Source of the DNA: Chlamydomonas reinhardtii
Lineage: Eukaryota; Chlorophyta; Chlorophyceae; Chlamydomonadales; Chlamydomonadaceae
NCBI RefSeq assembly: GCF_000002595.2
Contig: NC_057019.1
Span: 3,644,858 to 3,708,857, forward strand
DNA length: 64,000 bases
Direction of reading: 5' to 3'
Shown here: one piece after another, positions 23,973-38,938 of the stretch
How positions within the stretch are numbered: the first letter of the stretch is position 1
Layout of the letters: each line of letters begins with the position of its first letter
Position numbers and translations under genes: made by a program
The notes under the pieces: model-generated
Told to the model about the DNA's origin: nothing
Databases searched by the model: none
The model's input: only the letters and a program-made list of their open reading frames with translations

Positions 23973-24663
23973 CTGCAGTGCCAGTGCGCAGCCTCCGCCC
24001 GGCTGTGTGAGTCCGAACGCGGACCGGGCGGCCGCCACCGGGTCCACCCGCTCCACCACCGTGTGGCGGGGGGTGTCAAACTGGGGGGGGGGGAGGCAAG
24101 GGAAGGGAAGGGGTGGAGAGGGGCGTGAGGGATTGGGGCTGGGAAGTGGCACGGGGCGAACACGTGCTGTGCCCTGTCACCCCATGCCAGCGTGCCGCCG
24201 CCTCTTAAGCTGCCACCCGCTGCCTAGCCCCACCCCCCGCCCCGGCCCCGTGCCGCCGCCATCCCAACACGCCGCTCTTCATCCTGTTTCAATTCACATC
24301 AAACCCTCCCGTCCCCAGGTTGCCTTTCCACTCTTCCCCCGTGCCCACCTGGCTGCTTCACCCCACGGTGAACCCACAACCCATCCCACGGTGTGGTGAC
24401 CCTCACCGCAACACACCCCAACACCGGCCTTCTGCTTTCCAACTGAACAGGAACACGTGAATAAACCTTCCCCGCTACCCCTTACCCCCAACTCCCAAAA
24501 CCCTGCCCCCGCCCACCTGCATCCTGCACTCGCGGTACTGGCGCGGCGCCCCGAACAGCAGTGCGTCCACGTCACTGCTCACCACCGCGTCCCCCAGCCC
24601 CGCGGACACCAGCGCGGCACACATGGCCTCAGCCTCGCCGGGCGCGTCCACGTGCGGCAGGCC
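23973..24663 (-). pseudogene. XPG/Rad2-family nuclease fragment, copy C (two exons)
   Basis: Exon 24517-24663 encodes the same I-region as copies A and B with small changes (AGLGDAVVSSDVDALLFGA). It is followed in phase by exon 23973-24080 (HTVVERVDPVAAARSAFGLT, then CALALQ). That corresponds to the stretch leading to the helix-hairpin-helix part of GEN1/XPG enzymes. The next expected block (GCDY and helix-hairpin-helix) is not found before the 23086 gap. Flanking introns match those of copy A at lower identity, so C is a real older duplicate. The N-terminal nuclease domain was not found upstream to 25437. Broken or interrupted; status uncertain. Confidence 0.75.
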
Positions 24664-25737
24664 CTGAGAAAGGGGGAGAGGGCGAGAGGGTGAGTGAGAG
24701 GGTGAGAGGCACACGGCAGGTGTGTCATACGCATGCATGTGGGCGGCCGGGGCGGGGGCAGGACATGGGTCGGGCGGGCGCAGGGCATGGGTGAGGGGCC
24801 ATCACTCCATACCTGCCTGGTCTGTCGCTCATCCCGAGTGGTACCTGCCCCGACCCGAAACCCCTCTCCCACTGCAAATAGACGGCTTATCCCCGCCCAG
24901 CCGTATGCCCCTACACACGCATGCACGCACACATGCACACACGCACACATGCACGCACCCACGCATGCACGAGCGCACCCACGCATGCACGCGCGCGCGC
25001 ACACACAGATTGCAGATCGATTGCTGGCAGCGCCATGTCACACACCTGAGTACCTGCACACAAGCCTGGAGCAAGGCCCTAGCTGTGCGCCTGGGCTCCA
25101 TCCCGCACATAGTCCAGAGAAACATTTGTTGCCACACGCCGACTGCCTGCCTGTGCAGCAAAGCGACGCCGCTGCGTGCTGGCCAAGACTTGCACACTGC
25201 GGCTGTCGTGCCAAACATGAACCCGCACGGACCCAGCCATGTGTCTGAATCCAAGTCACATCGATGGAGGACATGGGCCGCCACCTGCACCCTCCCGCCA
25301 CAGGCGGCCATGTGCGTCTGGCGGAGGCCCGCCGGTACAGATAAGCCGAGACGGTTACCGCTCATCAGCGCACACGTGCGCACGGCGGCTTACTGCTTCT
25401 GCTGGGGATGGCGCCGCTGAGTTGGGCCCACACGCTCACTGCTGCAGGGCGCAGGCAAAAAGGCAGGGGTTTTGGGGGGGGGCGGGTGATGAGACTACTG
25501 ACAGACTAGACAAACTGGGTACAGCAAAAAGCCTTGTGGACATCAGAACGCTGCCATGTGCTAAGCAAGCAATCATTATCAGCGACGGTGGCGGCGGCGG
25601 CAAGCAGAGTGCGCAGACACAACCCACCGACGGCACCTCAGGCCCTCGCCGCTGCGGCCCCGTCCCAACCCACCTTCCGCACCCGCCACTTGGCCCGTCT
25701 CACATCCTCTACCCCGGAGCCGCCACCTTACACCCAC

Positions 25738-26430
25738 CAGCAGGAACATCTTCTCGATCTCCTCGTACGCGTCCAGGAAGCGGCGCGCGAAGATGAGGTG
25801 CGGGTCCGTGGGCGCCGGCCCACACACCCGCCGCGCCTCCGACACCATGCGCCGCAGCGACTCCAGGTCGGGCGGGTGCTCGCCCTCGTTGCGCACTCCC
25901 GCCAGGTCCGCGAGCAGCTCCATCACCTCGGCGGTGCCCACCTTCAGCACCGACTCCAGGCGAGCTCGTGATGCCGGGTCCTTCATGGCGTAGTCGACGT
26001 ACGTCCGCCCGCTGCCCGGAGAAGGCTTCTTGCCCAGCACAGCGGACTTCGCCACCTGACGCACAACGTTGCGCGCGTATTGAACTTGCAGCGGCGCAAT
26101 TCCGGCCCGCAGCACCGCCTCCCGCGCCAGGAAATCCTCTCGCAGCGCCGCGTCCCGCGCCAGGAAATCCTCTCGCAGCGCCGCGTCCCGCGCCAGGAAA
26201 TCCTCTCGCAGCGCCGCGTCCCGCGCCAGGAAATCCTCTCGCAGCGCCTCAAACTTCGCCTCAAGCCGCCGCTCAATGTCACTTGGCGCGCTTGGCTCGG
26301 GGCGGCTCTCCTTGAAACATCGGCTGGGGCCGCAAAGGATGGCGTTGCGCACGAGCACAATCTTGACTAGGGACTTAGGTGGGCTAGCGCCAAGGGCGGG
26401 CCCGCGCGGGAGAGGTAAGGCCGAGCGCAT
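25738..26430 (-). CDS. Unknown protein with four 11-residue (hendecad) repeats
   Basis: One exon of 231 codons from ATG (26428-26430) ends at a donor-like CTG|GTGGGT. After an N-terminal segment (PKSLVKIVLVRNAI) and the linker SAPSDIERRLEAKFEALRED come four near-perfect copies of ALREDFLARDA, encoded by 33-bp DNA repeats. An 11-residue period of this kind forms a right-handed coiled coil. The C-terminal half is ordinary globular sequence (RTYVDYAMKDPASRARLESV, ARRFLDAYEEIEKMFLL). No family recognised. The continuation after the donor is unclear; a two-codon terminal exon (Gln-stop, 25436-25441) behind a CTGCAG acceptor is possible. Its N-terminal piece is duplicated and inverted at 23195-23275. 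Confidence 0.65.
26124..26256 (-). repeat. 33-bp coding tandem repeat, four units
   Basis: The unit containing ccaggaaatcctctcgcagc recurs every 33 bp with almost no divergence, so it expanded recently or is kept uniform. It encodes the hendecad repeats. Confidence 0.95.
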
Positions 26431-26508
26431 CTGCGTATCCGCGCGGGTACCCTAATGCGTAACTGCGTGACAACGCTGTGCGATATCGTGATCCTATAAG
26501 TAACTTTA

Positions 26509-26757
26509 GGTGGTGTTCACATTGTGCTCGAAATTGGTGTGGCCGATAAGCCGTACGTGCCCAAAATCATTAGCGACGTGGCGACTTTGTACTTTCCAAA
26601 CTACATATCGGGCACGCGTAGCCGAAACACCCCCAATCCCATAGGAATTTGGCTCAACTTGCATTTCGGCTACATTTCGGCTACGCCCCCGATTCAGATA
26701 TCGCGCCCATTTCGGCCACGGCCCAATAAAGATTACGCCCACAATGTGAACACCACC
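26509..26757. mobile_element. MITE, 249 bp, PIF/Harbinger-like
   Basis: The termini are perfect 18-bp inverted repeats, GGTGGTGTTCACATTGTG at the left and its complement at the right. The element is flanked by TTA on both sides (26506-26508, 26758-26760). The paralogous sequence near 23315-23325 reads aagtaactttacacggg, with a single TTA and no insert, which is the empty site. A 3-bp TTA target duplication is typical of PIF/Harbinger DNA transposons; the superfamily is inferred from that only. The element has no coding capacity. Confidence 0.9.
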
Positions 26758-27585
26758 TTACACGGGACTGAAATGTTTGGCACCAATGGCACTTATTGAT
26801 AGACCCCTTGACGATTTTGAGGTGTGATGGAGTTCAGCCTGAGCCCGAAGCACGGCCCTTCGCATATTACAGCCTTGAGCATTGTCAAACATTACTCCAG
26901 AGCTGAAGCGCGGCGCTCGTGATGAAAGAACGCCGACCGAAATGCCGCGACGCGGTTGGCTTCAGGCTTGCTGCTTTGACTGTTGCTATTGGCATACTTT
27001 CACGCAGGGTGACATACTTGCTGTGACCATGGCCGGCAGCCGCTTGAGGGCACGCTTTGGGCTGAGGAATCGTGTGAGTGCCATTTGCGCATGCCCCGGT
27101 CACGACGATGGCCGCTGAGGCGCCGCCAAGCGCCGTGGATCGGGTTGCAGGCAGGTGTGTGTGTTATGAGCCACTCTTGGCCGGAGAGGGCCGACGTAGT
27201 GTGCGCGTGTCACAGCAGGAGCAGCTAGGGCACTTAAAAGGAGCGTGCGTAGCATATGCGCGAGAGCTGCTTCCGCTCTGGTCTACGTACGCATTAGTTC
27301 CGCAACACTAGTCAATAGCTGGGACTGTGGGAGGGGCGCAGCGCCAACTCGCCGGGCAGCAGGGTCCTCAGAGCCGGCCGGGACCAGGCTGGACGATGGG
27401 TATCGACCTCCGGTTTGCAGTCACGCACTCTGTCAACACCACGTCGCCTGGGCGGCCGCCCAAGCACTAGGCTTACACCTGCGCGCACGTGCCGGCGGTA
27501 AGCCCACGCACATGCGCACATGCACACGCTGTTGCTGTGTTCACATGCACACATGCACGCATGCACGCATGCTGACTGCACTCAG

Positions 27586-27690
27586 GCGGCCCGGCGGCGG
27601 CAGCTGGCAGAGGCTGAGCGGCTGTACCGGCAGGCGCTGGCGGGGCAGGTGGCGGAGCTGGGGGAGGAGCACCCCGACACCCTGACGTGG
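27586..27690 (+). pseudogene. Single TPR exon, kinesin-light-chain type
   Basis: Between CTCAG and TGG|GTAGCA lie 35 codons including LAEAERLYRQALAGQVAELG and EEHPDTLTW, the consensus of the tetratricopeptide repeat found in kinesin light chains and many algal TPR proteins. No adjoining TPR exon is visible. It is probably a remnant of a larger gene. From 26804 to 27585 nothing else convincing is seen. Confidence 0.6.
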
Positions 27691-27736
27691 GTAGCAGACA
27701 GGGGTTTGAGGGTGAGGGGGCGTAAGGGTTCCTGGT

Positions 27737-28665
27737 TAACCACTTGACGGCAGGCAGGCGGTCGGGCTTGATGGCGAGGCCGAGGGGGTGCAGCATGGTG
27801 GCGACCGCGCGCAGCCGGTCAGCGTGGTCGGTGGGGGAAATGGGGGTGTAGAAGGGGGAGGCGTTGAGGTCGGCGGCCAGGTGTTGGTGGTAGAGGTGGG
27901 GGCAGATGGCCACGAAGTGATCGGGGCACTTGTCCATGACGGTAATGACCAGGTGGCGGCGGGTGCGACGAAACTCGGCGAGGGAGTCGGACAGGGCGGC
28001 GAAGGACAGGGGGAAGGCAGGCGCCGGCGGGCGGGCGGGCGGGCGGCGGGGAGAGTAGCATGTCGGCATCCGTGGTGTGCTGCATGGCGGGGTCAACGGC
28101 GGCGCGGATGGCGGTGGCGGCGGCAGTGACCCAGGTAGAGGCGGAGGAGGCGGTGACGCGAGCGGCGCGGGCGGCTCGGTGAGCGTATCCGTACAGCGAC
28201 TTACGCAGGTCGTCTGCGAGGGTGTTGGGCAGGGGTGCCGCGGGGTCGAGTGGCGGCCGTGTGTTGGCGCCCATGGACCAGAGGGTGGCGGTGGCGGCGC
28301 CGAGGGCGGGCTGGAGACGGTGGGTGAAGATATAGCCATGATGGGGGTTGCGGGAGACAGCGGGGAAGAGGTGGCAGGTGCAGGCGGTGGTGGCGGTGGA
28401 GTGGCGACTGGCGGCGGCAGCGTTGCACAGCGCGTGGCGGAGGGATGGCGGCGAGAGGAAGGTGGCGTCGGTGACGGCGGGCAGGCGGTCGGGCAGGAAG
28501 TGGGCGACGCCCGGCGTGGCAAGGAGGGCGATGGCGTTGGCGCTGGAAAGGTGGGGCTGGATCGCGGCGGGGAGGCGGAGGAGGAGTGGGAGGGCGGGTC
28601 GGTGGTCGAGCTGCCGGCGCCGGGCAGCAGCATGGGCGGCGATGAGGACGCGTCAGGGTACATAG
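27737..28665 (-). mobile_element. Reverse-transcriptase retroelement remnant (Penelope-like or LINE)
   Basis: On the minus strand, FRRTRRHLVITVMDKCPDHF followed by YHQHLAADLNASPFYTPI resembles the region just before the RT fingers in Penelope-like and related algal retroelements, where a conserved DK is followed by Tyr-rich spacing. Upstream sequence on the same strand is Pro/Ser-rich. Only a part of the element is present and it appears degraded. Family placement is tentative. Confidence 0.4.
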
Positions 28666-28887
28666 CCTGCAGGGGGGGTGTCTTGCAAGGTCCTGCTGCA
28701 CACCAGGCGCGCCGCGAACGCCGCTGGCCGTGACAGGCCACTGCAAGTAAGCCAGCAGAACATTCCATCACTGAAGGCATCGCCGCAACATCAGGCTGCT
28801 GTACGCTGTTGCTGGCTCAATCAATTAAAAGGGGACGCCGCTAGCAGCTTCATAGTGACTGCGCCCTGTTCTGCAGCCCTGGCCCCT

Positions 28888-29140
28888 GGGTGCATTTGCA
28901 CTTTACAGCGCTTTCGTCACTGTTGGCAAGGTGCACGGCAGACGGCATGCGCTGCCATCCATCGTCTGTCTCTCCTCCTGCCCCCAGCCCAAGATAGATC
29001 CACCCGTGTCACGTGTCAAGTCAACGGTCGTAGTGATTAGTATGTACATGCCTCCATGCGTCGTGCATGTCATTCCGTCACAACCATGCGCCAACCGTGG
29101 CTACCTTCAAGTTCAAGCGCTACCGTCAATTGCCAAGCAT
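28888..29140. repeat. Dispersed repeat related to 18669-18905
   Basis: The second member of the repeat pair described at 18669. It lies in what should be the 3' UTR of MORN1 and contains that gene's likely TGTAA signal. Confidence 0.8.
28903..28907 (-). terminator. TGTAA polyadenylation signal, probably of MORN1
   Basis: The minus strand reads TGTAA about 310 bp 3' of the MORN1 stop. TGTAA is the usual signal in volvocine algae. It lies inside a dispersed repeat. Confidence 0.45.
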
Positions 29141-29213
29141 CGCAAACAAGCAAGCCACTCCTAATCCGCCGCCCATGCATCCATCGCCGCCCTGCACTTC
29201 CCCGCCCCACCCT

Positions 29214-33108
<3,895 letters not shown>

Positions 33109-36100
33109 ATGCCGTTGCTGCAGCTCCGGCCCACCGTGACCGGTAGGGCGGCGTGGCCAGGGAGGCGCCCGCTCCTCCCCCCAATGTGCGCGGCGTTGCG
33201 GCACGTTTTCCGCGATCGCTCTCTGGACTCGGGCGATGACACGTACGCCTCATTTGCGTCCCAGGAGCAGCAGCTGCTGCCTGCGCAGGCGCCCCCGGCC
33301 GCCCAGGCGCAGCAGCCGGGGCGCCAACCAGCCGCTATGCCGGTGCCCGGGGGCACCCCCACCGCCAGCCACCCGCACCCGCCGCACCGCCACTCCGTAC
33401 CCGTGGCCCACCAGCGCCACCTGCACACGCACGGCCACCCTCTCCACCACCGCAAGGTACGTGGCGCCTCCCCACGCCCACGGGGATGGGTTGGGCCTTG
33501 GGAGATATCAGTGCGAGACGCGCATTCCCAGGGGCCCTCACCGGCGCCTGCGAAACCCTGTCCAACCCACTCCAAACCGCCGCCGATCCATGACCCCTGC
33601 CCACCGCGACATCCACACAGGGCCCGGAGCTGTCAGGCGACTGGCGGGCGCTGTATCTGGGCGCCCGCCTGGCCTCATGGAGTGGGCTGTGCTACCTCCC
33701 ACAGCCGGAGCTGGAGGCGGGCCTGGCGGGCGAGGGGCTGCAGCTGGTGGCGTACGGCCGGACCGCCTACACCTGCTGGTGAGGGACTGGGGGCAGGGAG
33801 GGGCTGGGAGGGGTGGGGAGGGGCGGGGTTGCGCTAAAGCAGTGGGCATGGAGGGGGTGCACTGTGCGGAAGGTTTGTGGACGATTGTGAGCGAGCGGCT
33901 AGGAGCACGGCGGCTCTGTTCCCAGTTGCTGACCCCGCCCACACCGCACGCCGTGCCCTGCAGGTATGTGGCGGACGGGGTGGTGGACTTTGACGCTCTC
34001 CAGCGCCGGGCCCAGCCGCAGCCCCCGGGCCAGAGGTCTGCAGCCGCCGCCGCCGCGTCCACTGCCTCCGGCATGGGTACGGATGCGCAGGCCAGTAGCA
34101 GTAGCAACGGCAGCAGCGGCACCGGCAGCGCACAGCACGCGCCGCAACAGCACGGCCAAAAGCAGCACCCGCACCCGCAGCAGCCGAAGCACGGGGTGGT
34201 GGTGAAGGATGGACGCATCCACCTGCACCTGCAGCAGCCCGCGCCACCCCACCTGCACCTGCCCACGCCCCTGCACAACGCCGCCCACCGCCCTCACACC
34301 GCCAGCAGCACCAGCAACAGCAGCGGTGGCAGCAGCGACCGCAGCAGCTCGCATGGCAGCGGTGCACACGCCTCCGATGGTTCCGCAAGTGCCAGGCATG
34401 CGCCGCCCGCACCTGCAGATGCCACCAGCTCTTTGGAGAGCGGCACGCGCTGCCGCTTCATCTTCCTGCGGGGCGTGCAGTGGTCGGCGCCGGAAACCAA
34501 CACGGTGAGGGGGCAGGGCGGAGGGCGGAACTGGGGAGCGGGGGGAACGCCGGGCTGGGAGCCGCCCGGCTCGCGTTTCATGGGTCATGACTGGGCAGGG
34601 GCCAGGGCACCTGTGTGCGAGGACCCATTCCCGTGAGCTGCATCGCACGCGGTGCCCATTCCTTCATTCTGGCAATCTGATGGCTCCGTCTTGCAATCAC
34701 AGCTCCGCACCCCCCCCCCCCCCCCGAACATCATTAACTAGTCATGAATGTAACCCCCCCCCCCGAACATCGATAATAACGCGCCTGCTACACGACCGTA
34801 CTACACTACGCCTTCACTTCTTAATTGATCATGAATGTAACCCCCCCCCTTCCGTGTGCAGCTGTCGCTGTCCACCTCGCTCGCCTCCTTCTGGCCCACG
34901 CCGCTGGTGCCGCCCGCCGAGATCGCGCCGGGCGCCGCCGCGCCGGCGGGATCCACGGCAGGCGCCACGGGCGGCCCGGATCCAGCAGCCGGGTCTGGAT
35001 CCGGATCTGGATCCGGCCCCGAGCACCTGGTGGCGCACAGCGGCGTGGCGGCCATGGCTCGGGAGCTGTACCCGATGCTGCTGCCGCACATCAGGTGCCT
35101 TTGGGAGGAGCCGGGGCTGTAGCCGTTGATGTAGAACGGAGTGGAGTACGGAGTGCTTCATTCGCAAATATGAAGTCTCGACGTCTTGGAAGGGGAGGGC
35201 GGCGGAGGAAGGGGCTGTTTGTACCAGCCCGGAACTCTGCACCCGTGTGGTGTGTGCACGCGAGCACATACTGCTCCAGACACGTACCTATGCTACCTAC
35301 TCGTGTAGCCAAGATACAAAAGCGTGCCACTGACATGCTGTGTGTGCGTGTGTGTTTGGCTGTGTGTCTGTGCTGCTGCAGGTCAGCTGCGGGCTCGGGC
35401 GCTCAGCACGTGGTGTTTGCCGGCCACTCCATGGGCGGCTCACTGGCCAAGATGATGTGGGCCACGTCAATCATGAGGGGCGTCATGTGAGCCGCACTGT
35501 GGGAGGGGGGGGGCAGGGGCTGTTGAGGATGCATGGGTAGCCGTCCGTGCAAGATGGAGTGCTTAGATTTCAAGTATGAAGGCATGGGCGGGAAGGGTTA
35601 CGGGGAGGGGCGGGTACACGGCGTTGTGTGGTTGCCGGCGTACGGCAGGCGCGCAGCCAGGGTGGTAGCTCGGCGACCACCTCGCACAGCACTTCTGTTC
35701 CAACCGACTGCCCCACGCCCGACGTCCCCGACTCCTCGTCCTGCACTGATGAGACTCGATTGCTGGGCTCGGGCACACAACCCCCACCCCATGATTTCTG
35801 TGCAATGCCGCGCCGTTTCAACACCGCCTCCTCCTAACCAATCATGCCTGCAACCCCCAATCCGCCCCACTCCAAACCCCTCCCCAGCTCGCCCGCCGCA
35901 GCCTCCTGCCACACCTTCGGCTCGCCACCCGTGCTCGCACACTCCGGTGGCGGCGGCGGCGCGCGCGCGCTGCGCTTCCTGCGTGCGCCGCCCGCCTCCT
36001 GCGTCAACTGGGTCCTGGAGCACGACCCCATCCCGCGCGCCATGCTCACAGCCGACCCCTACCTGACGGCGGCGCGCAAGGCCGTGCCGGGGCTGTCGGC

Positions 36101-36974
36101 GCTGCTGGCCCTGCGCGGCGCGGTGCTGGGCGAGGGCAGCGCGCTCAGCAGCGGCCGCTTCCTGTACGAGGCGCTGGGCGAGACCATGCTGCTGCGCTGG
36201 TCCAGCAAAGGTGGGGTGTGGGGGTTAACTCTGAACCAATCCCGAAGTGAAACAGTGGGGTGTGGGGTACTGAGGTGGTGTGGGGCTGGGTGGGGATGTG
36301 GGCACGCAGCAAGGTAGTGCAGGGGAAGGAGTGACAAGAGGAGGGGGAATGGCTGGCTGCGAAATGAGGGTCGGGTTGGTGAATGCCTGAGAGACTGACC
36401 GGCTCGGTTGTGGCGGCTGCCATGTGAACTCCTTCTGTTGCGCGTGGTGTGTGTGCAGGCGGCTGCGAGGTGGTGCCTGTGTCGGAGGCAGAGGCGGAGA
36501 CGCTGCTGCAGATGGCGGTGGAGGAGGCGCTGTCGGCGCCCATACGCTCGCTGCAGGTGAGGTGGTGGCTTGCAGCAAGGGGGCGGCGAGTAGGCCTGGG
36601 GGGGTAGACCGGGTGTCGGCGCACGTAGTAGGCGTGTGACCAGCCCGGCCACAACACCTTGTTATTAACGCACTGTTATCCAAGCCCTGGTACCCATCCT
36701 CAACCTCCATCTCCACCCGTGGTGGTAATCGCCGCCCGGCACTTGGCTGAGGCCCGCACTGCCCGCCGCCCGCACTGCCCGCTCGGCCCCGCAGTACTGG
36801 CTGGACCACCACCACGCCTCCTACCACCATGACCTGGAGGCGGCGGCGTTGGCGGCCTGCAGGAGGCAGGCACGGGCCGAGGCGGCGGCGGCGGCAGCGG
36901 CGACAGCGGCGGCGGCGGTGGCGCGGGCTGCACCTGCAGGTCCACAGGTGGCAGCCGGCGGGCGTACCGCCTGA
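33109..36974 (+). CDS. Class-3 lipase, PLIP-like (alpha/beta hydrolase)
   Basis: Eight exons (33109-33456, 33621-33778, 33964-34504, 34862-35094, 35382-35486, 35888-36210, 36459-36556, 36795-36974) join in phase to 661 residues. The nucleophile elbow is HVVFAGHSMGGSLAKMMW, with Ser about 443. SCHTFGSPPVL and LEHDPIPRAM follow, the latter giving the likely catalytic Asp, about 508. The catalytic His probably lies in WLDHHHASYHHDL (about 607-614). The order and motifs match plant and algal class-3 lipases such as PLIP1, which release acyl chains from chloroplast lipids. A Pro/Ala-rich N-terminus could include a transit peptide, unproved. Exon 3 inserts about 150 low-complexity residues (Ser, Gly, His, Gln). 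The exon 6 acceptor could be 14 bp downstream, but that shifts phase. The TGTAA signal is at 37710. Confidence 0.92.
34717..34853 (-). repeat. Intronic repeat with poly-C runs, related to 60803-60890
   Basis: In lipase intron 3, three C-runs are each joined to atgaatgtaa or gaacatc. The part 34775-34853, read on the minus strand, resembles plus-strand 60807-60880 in the giant gene (shared attcat...attaagaa.tgaaggcgtag). The two introns therefore carry related inserts in opposite orientation. Confidence 0.75.
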
Positions 36975-37709
36975 GGGCCCGGGTGCTTGGCGGGGGCCGG
37001 GGGGTCACGATGGGCGATGTTTGTTGCGTCGTGTGTGGGCTGGTTTATTCGGCTCGCAGGATAAACGGTTGAGGCCGGAGTGACTACCGCAGTTTAGGAT
37101 GGTGTCCATCAGGGGTGGCGTGCATTGCTGTGCGCATGAAGAGTGACCGCTTGTGCTTTGCTTTCAATTCATGCTGGGTGTGCTGTTTTGCCTGTTGCCT
37201 GTTGCATTGTGTCCATCCATGTACCAATCGTGGCCGGTGTATGCACGCGAAGGGCCGCTGTTGAGCCCGCGTGTCCGTCCGTCCCCATCCCAGTTTTGTC
37301 TTCTGTGTGACATTTGATTCGTGCGCCGTTGCCTTTATGTTGTAGTGTTTGCCGTGCCGGGTTGTTGGTTGCATGTGCCGATTGTGGCAATCGTGCCAGA
37401 GCCCGAAGTTGGTTCCTTCTGGTTCTCTGGAGTTCTCCAGCTCGCCGCCCTGGGACCTGGATCGCGCTTGTTGGGGCCCACTCCTGGACCAGGCGGGTGG
37501 CTGGGTTATGCCCCGCCTGCTGAGGCAAGGTAGGTAGGGGGCTTACGTGTTCCGCGGTGACGTGTTCCGCAGTGGCGCGTGCCTCAGTGGCGCGTGGCCG
37601 CGTGCCATGTGTTTCTCTGACCCTGCGTATAGACCCTGAGCCAGGGGGGTCCCGCGCGTGGACCCTACTCCTGGCGGTGCCTAGCACGTTAGACCGTGCG
37701 GTTGTGGGG

Positions 37710-37714
37710 TGTAA
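37710..37714 (+). terminator. TGTAA polyadenylation signal of the lipase gene
   Basis: The first TGTAA downstream of the lipase stop, giving a 3' UTR of about 750 nt, normal for volvocine genes. Confidence 0.6.
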
Positions 37715-37729
37715 CAGCAACTTGCTAAT

Positions 37730-38938
37730 GAGCGTTTATCTCGGTAAAGGTACAAGTAACTGCCTCGTACCCGGGTGCTGTACCAATGCCCCGACAGGGG
37801 GGGGTAGTTTCGACTGGGAAAGGCCCCATGTTCTAAAACGAAAGAGCTTGACGAGAAGACTCCAAATCCACTTTCAGAGTTTCAATCAGGGTAGTAATTG
37901 CAAAGTTATGGGTCCTCAAAGTTCAGGGTCGGTCGTCGGGGTTGGGGGTCCCCAAGGTTTCGTCACGCGGATGTGGGTGGGACTGCCAGATTTCGTCTCT
38001 GCGCCCTAAACGCCCCTCTAAACGCTCCGCCCATTAGCACAAGTACTAGCACACATTAGCATGCACATACTAAAGCATTTGCAGAACGTTTGGCCTCTGG
38101 AAACCGGCCGCATGTCCGTCCACATCGGCGTTGTAGTAGCGTAGAGCCCCACTCGAGCGTCTCTCACTGTTGTCATGGAGACTATGCGATCTGATGCTAA
38201 CGTGTAACGGCCAAGGCTTCGTGTGGGTCATGGCGACAAGGCTGCCGCCGGCCATCGAGCGTGACATGAATCCCGGGATTCTTCACATGATCCCGGGAGA
38301 AAGTCGACCAATCTCTTCCGGCACACAATTCCAAACATCATATGTACAGCGCAATTGTAAACTTAAGCGCACGCCCCGGTAGTCTGACAGAAGGGTCGGT
38401 GGTCGGCCATGGACACATGGACATGTGTGGCATGGCTGCCAGTCAAGTTGTGCCTCCAGCTGAACCGGAGGTATACAATTGTAGAGCTCGCCGAGAGCAG
38501 TCGATTGACACCGACCTGGCTAAAAACCAAAGGGTTTTGAGGGGTTTTGAGGGGTTTTGAGGGGTTGCACGGTGGTGAGGGTCAGTCGGTCCGTCCGGAG
38601 GAAAAGTCGGGAGGTTTTGGGACATGGGGTCTGGAGGTTTAGTTCGTACCCCCCCCTGGCCCCGATGCACAACATACAAAGGCGGACATGTACGTCCTGT
38701 CCATGTCCTGATACCGTACAACGGCCTGGCTTCCACCCGCCACAGGCCCGTCGCAGTCAACTACAACTGCCCAGACGCGTGGGTCCTACACATGTTCCTG
38801 CCGCCGCTTCCCTGCCCAACACTCGCTGCCGACACTGCCACCCGGCCCCAAGCCCAACGGCGCCAGCGCATCACCCAGTGCACTCCTTCACACCGCCCCT
38901 CCTTTCCGTACAACTACTCAATCCTCAGTCTCCCACTC
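37730..38938. other. Gene-free interval between convergent lipase and RED genes
   Basis: No exon-like frame on either strand. It should contain the RED 3' UTR. It holds a short tandem repeat of GGGGTTTTGA (about three units, 38532-38565) and several A- or T-rich patches. Confidence 0.6.

Noticed and set aside
27473-28780. A 435-codon minus frame as a host gene
   Set aside because: Its first two thirds are Pro/Ser-rich reading of a GC-skewed tract and its middle matches reverse-transcriptase-like sequence. It fits a retroelement remnant better than a host protein.
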